Source of the DNA: Plantactinospora mayteni
GTDB lineage: Bacteria; Actinomycetota; Actinomycetes; Mycobacteriales; Micromonosporaceae
Reading direction: 5' to 3'
Length of the DNA: 64,000 bases
Assembly: GCF_016862935.1 (NCBI RefSeq)
Contig: NZ_BONX01000003.1
Location: forward strand, 306,819 to 370,818
The notes below the pieces were generated by a model, which was given only the letters and a program-made list of their open reading frames with translations, was not told the origin of the DNA and searched no databases. The position numbers were made by a program, and so were the translations under genes. Every line of letters starts with the position of its first letter. The stretch's first letter is position 1. Shown here in pieces: positions 49,981 to 58,100 of this stretch.

Positions 49981-51009
49981 TCAGGCGCCTTCGGCGCTCG
50001 CCACCGGCGGTGCGGAGGGTCGTCGCCGTCGCATCCGCGCCCGGAGCATGCCGGCCGCGTTCGGCCCGACGACGGAGATGATCAGCAGGGTCCCGGTGAC
50101 CACGGTCAGGGTGTCGGCCGGCACGTCGGCGAGCTGCAGCGCGTTGCGCAGGGTCATCAGCAGCAGCACCCCGGCCAGTACGCCGACCAGGGTGCCCCGG
50201 CCGCCGAAGATGGAGACGCCGCCGAGCAGCACCGCCGCCACCACCGACAGCTCCAGCCCGGCCCCGTTGTCGGCCCGGGCGGAGGCGTACCGCATGGTCC
50301 AGAAGACCCCGGCGAGCGCGGCGACCGCGCCGGTGACCACGTAGAGCCAGAACTTGGTCCGGGCCACCGCGACACCGGCGAAGGTGGCGGCCTGGTCGTT
50401 GTTGCCCATCGCGTAGAGGCCGCGACCGATCGGGGTGGCGTGCAGCAGTACGCCGAACCCGATCGCGAGGACGGCGAGCGGCAGCACCACCCACGGCACC
50501 GTCGTGCCGGGCAGCGCCTCGATCGAGTTCCCGGTCCAGCCGATCGGGAAGTCCGCCACCGCCCGGTCGCCGAGCACCACATAGGCCAGTCCCCGGTACA
50601 GCGCGAGGGTGCCGATCGTCACCGCCAGGGAGGGCAGGCCGAACCCGGCGATGAAGAGCCCGTTCACCGCGCCCAGCAGGGCACCGAGCAGCACCACCAG
50701 CGGTACGGCCAGCGCCAGCGGCAGGCCGGCCACCCACAACTGGCCGAGTACCGCGCTGGCCAGCCCGAGCGTACTGGCCACCGACAGGTCGATCTCGCCG
50801 GTGATCACGATCAGCGTCATCGGCAACGCGATCAACGCGATCGGGACGATGTCCAGCAGCAGGAAACCCCAGAACCGGGCGGTGGCGAAGCCCTCGACCA
50901 GGACCGACGCGCCGACCACCACCAGGGCCAGTACGACGATCACCAGCACGTCCCAGGTGCCGAACGTGGAAACCCAGCGGGCCGACCGACCCGTCCTCTC
51001 AGGCGCCAC
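49981..51009 (-). CDS. rhaQ: Rhamnose ABC transporter permease (RhaQ-like)
   Basis: A 342-residue RbsC-type permease with about ten membrane segments and the signature FIAGFGLPSLAVTIGTLALYRGLAYVV, plus GGVSIFGGRGTLVGVLAGV. GTG 51009 overlaps the last 11 bases of the preceding permease, so both are probably translated together. Together the two permeases form the heterodimeric channel of the rhamnose importer. Its closeness to RhaQ is inferred from gene order. Confidence 0.88.
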   Translation of the reverse strand: MAPERTGRSARWVSTFGTWDVLVIVVLALVVVGASVLVEGFATARFWGFLLLDIVPIALIALPMTLIVITGEIDLSVASTLGLASAVLGQLWVAGLPLALAVPLVVLLGALLGAVNGLFIAGFGLPSLAVTIGTLALYRGLAYVVLGDRAVADFPIGWTGNSIEALPGTTVPWVVLPLAVLAIGFGVLLHATPIGRGLYAMGNNDQAATFAGVAVARTKFWLYVVTGAVAALAGVFWTMRYASARADNGAGLELSVVAAVLLGGVSIFGGRGTLVGVLAGVLLLMTLRNALQLADVPADTLTVVTGTLLIISVVGPNAAGMLRARMRRRRPSAPPVASAEGA

Positions 51010-52060
51010 GGGCCTTCCTTCCTCGTAGCCGGTGGGCCACCCGCGCGGCCAGCGCCCGGTCCAATCCGATCGCGGCCAGGATCAGTGCCCCGACCACCGC
51101 CTGCTGCCAGAACGGGTTCACCTTCAGCACCGGCAGTGCGCTGCCGATGGTGCTCAGCAGTACGGCGCCGAGCGCCGCCCCGTACACCGAGCCGCTGCCG
51201 CCGAAGATGGCGACGCCGCCGACCACGACCGCCGCGACCACGTTCAGCTCGATCCCGCTGCCGGCCGCCGCGTCGAGGGTGCCGTACCGGGCCGCGTAGA
51301 GCACCCCGGCCAGGCCGGCGAGCCCGCCGCTGACGACCAGCGCGGTGAACACCCGCCAGCCGACCGGAATCCCGTGCAGCCGGGCCGCCGCCGGGTCGGA
51401 GCCGATCGCGTACAGCTCCCGGCCGGAACGGTACGACCGCAGATAGAAGCCGGCGACCAGCAGTACCGCCACCGCGAAGAGGGCGAGCAGGGGCACTCCG
51501 AGCAGGTCGGCGGTGCCCATGCTCTTGAAGCCGGCGGGCATGTCGGCGGCATTGATCTGCTGTCCCGCCGCCCACGAGTAGTCGACGCCCCGGAATACGT
51601 AGAGGGTGCCGAGGGTGACCACCAGGGCCGGTACCCGGGCCACCGCGATCAGCGCCCCGTTCAGCGCGCCGCAGAGCACGCCGATCCCGATCCCGACCAG
51701 GATCGCCAGCACGATCGGTGCGTCCGGCATCGCCAGGAAGAGCTTTCCGGTGGCGAACGCGGCCAGGCCGAGTACCGAGCCGACCGAGAGGTCGACGTTG
51801 CGGGTGATGATGACGATCGCCTGACCGACCGCGAGCACCACCAGGATGGTCGCGCCGAGCATCAGGTCCCGGCGGCCCTGTCCGGAGAGGAACCTCGGGT
51901 TCACCGCCGTGGTCACCGCGATCAGCAGGAGCAGCGCGAGTCCGATGCCGACCTCGCGGGCCACGAAGAGCCGGTGGCCGAGCCGGATGCCGGCCGCCCC
52001 ACTGCGGGCCCGGGCCTCGGCCGCGTCCGGCGCCGACTCCGGCCGGGTCGTGGTCGTCAC
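50999..52060 (-). CDS. rhaP: Rhamnose ABC transporter permease (RhaP-like)
   Basis: A 353-residue RbsC-type permease, opening with [20 protein letters not shown] and then about ten helices, including VGQAIVIITRNVDLSVGSVLGLAAFATG and GGVAIFGGSGSVYGAALGAVLL. GTG 52060 follows GGGGAGG and overlaps the TGA (52059-52057) of the repeat micro-ORF; the earlier GTG 52075 lies on the ribosome site. Its stop overlaps rhaQ by 11 nt. Confidence 0.88.
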   Translation of the reverse strand: MTTTTRPESAPDAAEARARSGAAGIRLGHRLFVAREVGIGLALLLLIAVTTAVNPRFLSGQGRRDLMLGATILVVLAVGQAIVIITRNVDLSVGSVLGLAAFATGKLFLAMPDAPIVLAILVGIGIGVLCGALNGALIAVARVPALVVTLGTLYVFRGVDYSWAAGQQINAADMPAGFKSMGTADLLGVPLLALFAVAVLLVAGFYLRSYRSGRELYAIGSDPAAARLHGIPVGWRVFTALVVSGGLAGLAGVLYAARYGTLDAAAGSGIELNVVAAVVVGGVAIFGGSGSVYGAALGAVLLSTIGSALPVLKVNPFWQQAVVGALILAAIGLDRALAARVAHRLRGRKARGA

Positions 52061-52230
52061 GCCCAACCTCCCCACCCGGCCACCGCTTGCCGCCCGGCCA
52101 CGGTTCCCCGCCCGACCGCCGCTCCTCGCTGCCCGCTCACGGCTTCTTCTCCCTGCCCGGCCTTTTCTCCCTGCCCGGTCACGGCTGTTCCTCGCTGCCC
52201 GGTCACGGCTGTCTCTCGCTGCCCGGTCAC
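52057..52230 (-). CDS. Octapeptide-repeat micro-ORF bridging rhaT and rhaP
   Basis: This 57-codon frame starts at GTG 52230, which overlaps the stop of the importer ATPase (GTGA 52230-52227), and stops at TGA 52059-52057, which overlaps the GTG of the first permease (GTGA 52060-52057). It encodes repeats such as [16 protein letters not shown] and VTGQGEKA, ending VAGWGGWA. The peptide has no known domain. The frame remains open only because the repeats are multiples of three, consistent with a translated linker. Each 24-nt unit also carries a GTGA and a purine-rich run. Confidence 0.45.
   Translation of the reverse strand: MTGQRETAVTGQRGTAVTGQGEKAGQGEEAVSGQRGAAVGRGTVAGRQAVAGWGGWA
52117..52230 (-). 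repeat. 24-nt tandem repeats at the rhaT-rhaP junction
   Basis: Minus-strand units: 52230-52207, 52206-52183, 52182-52159 (24 nt each), 52158-52141 (an 18-nt shortened copy) and 52140-52117. The core is GTGACCGGGCAGCGAGGAAC. A worn extra copy (CGGACAGGGAGGAAAGCC) forms the last codons of the ATPase gene. Degenerate versions continue to about 52075. Confidence 0.9.
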
Positions 52231-53744
52231 GGCTTTCCTCCCTGTCCGGTGGCGGCGAGCATCACCGACTCCTCGGTCGCGGCGTCCCGGGCTATCTCGC
52301 CGACCAGCCGGCCCTCGTGCATCACCAGCACCCGGTCCGCCATCCCGAGCACCTCGGGCAGCTCGCTGGAGACCATCAGCACCGCGACCCCCTCGCCCGC
52401 GAGCTGCGACATCAACCGGTGCACCTCGGCCTTGGTGCCGACGTCGATCCCCCGGGTCGGCTCGTCGACGATCAGCACCTTCGGCATGGTGGAGAGCCAC
52501 TTCGCCAGTACCACTTTCTGCTGGTTGCCCCCGGAGAGTGTGGAGACCGGGTCGTCGAGCCGCCCCGCCTTCACCTGCAAGCGTTGCGTCCAGGTCTGCG
52601 CGGCGGCGCGTTCCGCACCCCGGCCGAGCAGGCCGAACCGGGCCAGCGGCCAGCGCCGGGTCAACGTGGCGTTCCGTTCGATCGACAGCTCCATCACCAG
52701 CCCCTGCTGCCGACGGTCCTCCGGCACCAGCGCCATCCCGGCGGCCATCGCCGCCGACGGCCGGCTCCCGGGCAGTCGTACGCCGTCCACCAGTACCTCG
52801 CCCGCGTCGTACGGGTCGACGCCGAAGAGCGCCCGGACCACCTCGCTGCGCCCGGCCCCGACCAGGCCGGCGAGCGCCACGATCTCGCCCCGGCGTACCT
52901 CGAAACCGACGTCGGCGAAGACGCCGCGCCGGGTCAGGCCGCGCACCTGGAGGATGACCTCGCCGGCCTCGGTCTGCTGCTTCGGATAGAGCTGCGAGAC
53001 CTCCCGGCCGACCATCCGGCGCACCACCTGGGCCACGTCGAGCTCCTCGGCCGGGTCGGTGGAAACCCATCGCCCGTCCCGCATCACCGTGATCCGCTGG
53101 CTGAGCGCGAAGACCTCGTCGAAGCGGTGCGAGATGAACAGGATCGCCGCGCCGGCCTCCCGCAAGGACCGGACGACCGCGAAGAGCCGTTCGACCTCGA
53201 CCCCGGAGAGCGCCGCCGTCGGCTCGTCCATCACCAGCACCCGGGCCTCGAAGGAGAGCGCCTTGGCGATCTCCACGAGCTGCTGGTCGGCAATGGAGAG
53301 TCCGCGCGCCGGCCGGTCCGGATCCAGCGGTACGCCGAGCCGCGCGAACAGCTCCGTCGTGCGTTCCCGCATCGCCGTGGTGTCGATCCGACGCAGGCCG
53401 CGCAACGGTTGCCGGCCCATGAAGATGTTCTCCGCCACCGACAGGTCCGGAAAGAGCGTCGGCTCCTGATAGATCACCGCGATCCCGGCCGCCCGGGCGT
53501 CGGCCGGACCGGTCAGGGTCAGCGGCGCACCGTCCATCGTCAACTCCCCGGCGTCCGGGGCGTGCACCCCGGCCAGGATCTTCACCAGGGTCGACTTGCC
53601 CGCACCGTTCTCCCCGACCAGCGCGTGCACCTCACCGGCCCGCAGTTCGAGGCGTACGTCGGCGAGTGCGTGCACCGCGCCGAACGACTTCCGTACGCCG
53701 GACAGGGCCAGCCGCGCCGTACCCGGATCTGCACGCTCGGGCAT
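52227..53744 (-). CDS. rhaT: Rhamnose ABC transporter ATP-binding protein (RbsA/RhaT-like, two ABC domains)
   Basis: A 505-residue protein with two ABC cassettes. The first has Walker [10 protein letters not shown], signature LSIADQQ and Walker B LVMDEPT. The second has the degenerate Walker [10 protein letters not shown] usual in this family, signature LSGGNQQK and Walker B LIVDEPT. ATG 53744 follows GGAGGG. The stop overlaps the repeat micro-ORF (GTGA). First gene of the importer operon, downstream of the palindromic operator at 53760. Names rhaT, rhaP, rhaQ and rhaS follow the rhizobial rhamnose transporter. Confidence 0.9.
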   Translation of the reverse strand: MPERADPGTARLALSGVRKSFGAVHALADVRLELRAGEVHALVGENGAGKSTLVKILAGVHAPDAGELTMDGAPLTLTGPADARAAGIAVIYQEPTLFPDLSVAENIFMGRQPLRGLRRIDTTAMRERTTELFARLGVPLDPDRPARGLSIADQQLVEIAKALSFEARVLVMDEPTAALSGVEVERLFAVVRSLREAGAAILFISHRFDEVFALSQRITVMRDGRWVSTDPAEELDVAQVVRRMVGREVSQLYPKQQTEAGEVILQVRGLTRRGVFADVGFEVRRGEIVALAGLVGAGRSEVVRALFGVDPYDAGEVLVDGVRLPGSRPSAAMAAGMALVPEDRRQQGLVMELSIERNATLTRRWPLARFGLLGRGAERAAAQTWTQRLQVKAGRLDDPVSTLSGGNQQKVVLAKWLSTMPKVLIVDEPTRGIDVGTKAEVHRLMSQLAGEGVAVLMVSSELPEVLGMADRVLVMHEGRLVGEIARDAATEESVMLAATGQGGKP

Positions 53745-53759
53745 CCGGCCCTCCAGCCA

Positions 53760-53827
53760 TGAAACGTTTCAGCTCAATGTGATGAAGACGCTAAAGGCCG
53801 GCTTCCCGGCGGGTCAAGCGTTTCGGA
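53760..53827 (-). promoter_or_regulatory. Promoter and LacI-type operators of the rhamnose importer operon
   Basis: On the minus strand TTGACC (53817-53812) and TAGCGT (53793-53788) are 18 nt apart. A perfect 12-bp palindrome TGAAACGTTTCA (53760-53771) lies about 20 bp downstream of the -10 and 15 bp before the ATPase start. A half-worn copy, CGAAACGCTTGA, overlaps the -35 box (53825-53814). This is the normal layout for repression by a LacI-family protein, most likely the one at 54073. Confidence 0.7.
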
Positions 53828-53952
53828 GCGGTTACCGAATCGTTACTCAGGGGTAAGCCCTTTCCCTCGGCCCGGAATGTGGCCCTGGGCAGGGCCGACG
53901 CCATGCTTGCCGACCACGGATCGCCGGCCGGCGTCGACAACCCGTGCCGCGC

Positions 53953-53970
53953 TGGCCACATCCGGTCAGG
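53953..53970. repeat. 18-bp direct repeat, copy 1
   Basis: The sequence TGGCCACATCCGGTCAGG is repeated exactly, in the same orientation, at 59984-60001. The two copies bracket the LacI and GH78 genes. Copy 1 lies upstream of the importer promoter (minus strand) and 103 bp before the LacI start. It may be a shared regulatory site, or the trace of an insertion. Confidence 0.7.
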
Positions 53971-54072
53971 TGTCCCCCGCCGCCCGAGCCGGAGGGCATC
54001 CTTGACACGATTCAGTTCTCAGGTGGCAGTCAGTCGGTGGTGAAGTCGGGCCGGCGCGGAGGAGGGACAGCG

Positions 54073-55116
54073 ATGCGGGAGTCCTCCGTGGTCAGCATCC
54101 GCGACGTCGCCAGTCGCGCGGGGGTCTCGATGGGCACCGTCTCCAACGTGCTCAACCAGCCCGACCTGGTGTCGAGCGCGACCCGGGCCCGGGTCCTGGC
54201 GGCGATCGACGAACTCGGCTTCGTACCCAACCACGCCGCCCGGCAACTGCGCCGGGGCCGGAGCCGGACCCTCGGCCTCGTCGTGCTGGACGTGGCCAAC
54301 CCGTTCTTCACCGACCTCGCCAAGGGCGTCGAGGACACCATCGGCACCGCCGGAATGGCGCTGATCTTCTGCAACAGCGACGGCGACCAGACCAGAGAGG
54401 ACGCCTACCTCGACCTGCTCAAGGAGCAGCGGGTGCAGGGCGTACTCATCACCCCGGTCGACGACGCCAGCGCCCGGCTGCTCCGGCTGCGCGACCGGGG
54501 CATCCACGTCGTACTGCTCGACCGGCGGTCCCGCAACGCCGACCTCTGCTCCGTCTCGGTGGACGACCGGCTCGGCGGCGAACTCGCGGTACGTCACCTG
54601 CTGGAGGCGGGACACCGGCGGATCGCCTTCGTCGGCGGCCCGGGCCGGCTGGAACAGGTACGCGACCGGCATGCCGGCGCGGTCCAGGCGATGACCGAGG
54701 CCGGGCTCGACGAGACCAGCCTGCCCTGGCTCGACACCCCGGCCCTGACCGTGGCCGCCGGCCGGGACGCCGCAGCCCGGCTGCTCGGCGCACCCCGGGA
54801 GAACCGGGCGACCGCCGTCTTCTGCGCCAACGACCTGCTGGCGCTCGGCGTCCTCCAGGGGCTGACCCAGCAGCGGATCCGGGTACCCGAGGACATCGCC
54901 CTGGTCGGCTACGACGACATCGACTTCGCCGCCGCGGCGGCCGTGCCGCTCACCTCGGTACGCCAACCCCGGCAGCGGCTCGGCCAGACCGCCGCCGCCC
55001 TGCTGCTCGGCGAGGTCAACGAACCGGCCGAACACCGTCACCAGCAGGTGGTCTTCGAGCCCGAACTCGTCGTCCGGGAGTCCAGCCGCCGCCCCACCGC
55101 CCAGCCCGCCGGATAG
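54073..55116 (+). CDS. LacI family transcriptional regulator (rhamnose operon)
   Basis: A 347-residue LacI repressor. The N-terminal HTH and hinge read VSIRDVASRAGVSMGTVSNVLNQPDLVSSATRARVLAAIDELGFVPNHAARQLR. The effector domain follows (TLGLVVLDVANPFFTDLAKGVE, ALVGYDDIDFAAAAAVPLTSVRQP). GGAGGGA is 5 nt before ATG 54073, and a TTGACA lies at 54002-54007. It sits between the importer operon and the GH78 rhamnosidase gene; both have TGAAACG-type operators. The likely inducer is rhamnose or a rhamnose metabolite. Confidence 0.9.
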   Translation: MRESSVVSIRDVASRAGVSMGTVSNVLNQPDLVSSATRARVLAAIDELGFVPNHAARQLRRGRSRTLGLVVLDVANPFFTDLAKGVEDTIGTAGMALIFCNSDGDQTREDAYLDLLKEQRVQGVLITPVDDASARLLRLRDRGIHVVLLDRRSRNADLCSVSVDDRLGGELAVRHLLEAGHRRIAFVGGPGRLEQVRDRHAGAVQAMTEAGLDETSLPWLDTPALTVAAGRDAAARLLGAPRENRATAVFCANDLLALGVLQGLTQQRIRVPEDIALVGYDDIDFAAAAAVPLTSVRQPRQRLGQTAAALLLGEVNEPAEHRHQQVVFEPELVVRESSRRPTAQPAG

Positions 55117-55199
55117 CCGGGCCCCTCACCCGCGCCCTGGTCACCGGGCGGGGCCAGGCCGACCTCGGGAGCCGACGGCGAGGGACCCGACCGACGACG

Positions 55200-58100
55200 T
55201 CAGCGGCCGGCCGGGGAGGCCGGTGGCGGGGCCGGCAGCGGCAGCGCCCAGACGTCCGCGATCGACGGGTCGTAACCCTCGCCGGTGTCCTGGAACCGCA
55301 CCCGGACCACACCGTCGGCGGTCGACTCCGGCCGGTCCACCACGAACTGGTAGCTCACCGTGCCGACCCCACCGGCCGTACGCTGGTACGCCCGCGCGTG
55401 CACCACCACCCCGTCGACCAGTACGTCGTAGTCCTTCAACTGCGGGTTGTCGTACGTCTCGACGGCCCGGAGCAGGAACGGCCGGCCCGGCTCGACGGCG
55501 AGGTCGAACTCAAACCAGCCGCCCGGATAGGTGACGTTGGTGTAGCGGCGGGTCAGTCCGGCCTCCACGTTGGTGCCGGAGTGTTCCGAGGCGGCCAGCC
55601 GGTGCGCCTGCTCGGAGGCTGCCGCGCCGAGGTCGACATGGTCGAGCACCGTCCCCGGCGGACCGCCGAACCGGACCGGCAACTCGACCGTCCGGCGTTC
55701 CGCCTCGGTCGGTCCGGTGGCGACGGTGATCCCGGCCGTGCCCTCGGTGACCGCCAACGGCGCGGTGACGGTGCTGTCCAGGGTGACCTCGGCGCCCGGG
55801 GCCAGCGCGAACGCCTTGCCGCCGGGCTCGACCCGCCAGCCGTCCGGGGCGGTGCCGGTCAACTCGCCGGTCATCGGCACGGTGGAGCGGTTGCGGAGCA
55901 CGGTGTGCAGGGTGGCGGTGCCGCCGGGCGCCACCGAGGCCGGCTCGGCGGTGGTCGAGACGACGGTGACGGCCGGAGCCACCGGCAGCGAGCCGGCCAG
56001 CGGCAGGGTCGCGGTACCGGACCGGTAGCGGTAGCCCGCCGACCCGGTCAGCGAGACCGTGCCGACCGGCTGGCCGGCCGGGACCCGCAGCTCGTACTCG
56101 TGCCGCACCGTCCGGCCCGGCGCGACGCTGCCCGGCCGGACACCGATCGGGCGTACCGTCACGCCGTCAGCGCTGTCCAGGGTGGACTCCGCGCCGCTGA
56201 GCGGGTCGGCGCCGCTGTTCTCGATCAGCACCGCCGCCCGGACCACACCACCGGGCAGCACCTCGCCGGCCGGCAGGTCGAGCCGGGCCACCGCGCCGAC
56301 CAGGGCCGACGAGGCGGCGGAGAGCCGCTGGTCGAGTCGGGTCAGCGGGGCGGTGAACCGGTCCGCGACCGCCCTCGACATCCGCCCGGCCCGCACCTGG
56401 GTCTCCAGCCAGCGGTCCAGATCGGACCCGGTGGCCAGGGCCCGGTGTACCGCCGTGGCGGTGGCCCGCTCGTCACCCTCGCCGTACCGGTACGCCAGCC
56501 GGGCGTCCGCCGCCTCGACGGTCAACCGGGCCAGCCGGACCCGCAACTGGATCGCGAGCGGCCAGCGCAGCTCACCGGCGACCTGATCAGCGACGGTTGC
56601 CGCCGCGCTGACCGCGTCGGCCGCCTCGCCCAGGTCGCCGAGCACCCGGTCGACCGCGAAGGCGTACCTGCCGGAGCCGATCTCGAAGACCGCGTCGGCG
56701 CCGTCCAGCCGGACGAACCGTACGCCCTCGGCCCGGTCCGCCGGCCGGCCGCCCTCGGTGACCGCGTGCCGGCTGGCCGCCGGGATGCGTACCGTGGCGG
56801 TGGTGTTGCCCGGCACGGTGACCGCCAGCCGGAGCTGCCCGGCGTCGTCGAGCCGCCAGTCGGTGCCGACGGTCCCGTAGAGCGACCGGTACGACGCCTT
56901 CGCCGACCGGAGGTTCCCGCCGGGCCGGGGCGCGATCGTCAGGTGTGCGTAACCCGGGTGCGCCGGATCCGGCTGGATGCCGGCGACGGTGCGGTACATC
57001 CAGTCCCCCACGGCGCCGTAGGCGTAGTGGTTGAAGGAGTTCATCGAGACGTCGCCGAAACTGCCGTCCGGCATGATCGAGTTCCACCGTTCCCAGATCG
57101 TGGTGGCACCCTTGCCGATCTCGTAGCCCCAGGACGGATAGGTGTCGTTCAGCAGCAGCCGGTACGCCACGTCGAGATGTCCGGTGTCGGCCAGTGCCGG
57201 CAACAGGTCCGGGGTGCCGAGGAACCCGGTGGCCAGGTGCCAGTCGTGCCGTTCCAGGTTGGCGACCAGCTTGTCGGCGGCCTTGCTCCGCAGCGCGTCG
57301 GGCAGCAGGTCCATGCCGATCGCCAGGACGTACCCGGTCTGGCTGTCGCCCTGCACCGTGCCGTCGGCGGCGACGTACGCCGTGCTGAACGCCTCGGCGA
57401 TCCGCTCCGAGAGCGCGGCGTACCGCTGCGCGTCGGCGGTCCGGCCGATCGCCCCGGCCAGCTCACCGAGCAGCCGGATGCTGTACGCGTAGTACGCCGT
57501 GCCGATCACCCCGGCCGGGGTCGGGTCCTCCAGGTTCAGCCAGTCCAGGTACGGCCCGGCGTTGGTCCGCCGGTGCCCCGAGCTGGTGCTCTCCAGCCAC
57601 CCGGCGTAGCGGACCATCGAGTCGTAGTGCTCCTCGATCACCCGGGTGTCGCCGTAGCGCTGCCAGAGCGTGTGCGGGACGGTGATGCCGGCGTCGGCCC
57701 AGCCGGTGGCGCCGTCGCCGCAGCAGGCCCTCGGCGCCACGTCCGGGTACGCCCCGTTCGCCGACTGCGCGTCCCGCAGGTCCGCCAGCCACTTGGTCAG
57801 GAAGGTGAGACTGTCCATGTTGAACGTCGCGGTCTCGGCGAAGACGTTGATGTCGCCGGTCCAGCCGAGCCGCTCGTCCCGGGCCGGGGTGTCGGTCGGG
57901 ATGGAGAGGAAGTTGCCGCGCTGCCCCCAGGTGATGTTGCTCTGCAACTTGTTCACCATCGGGTTCGAGGTCTCGAACGTGCTGGTCAGCGCGCCGTCGG
58001 TGTGCATCACCAGCCCGGTGACGGTGCCCAGGTCGGGGGTGCCGGGGAAGCCGGTCAGCTCGACGTAGCGGAAGCCGTGGAAGGTGAAGGTCGGCTCGTA

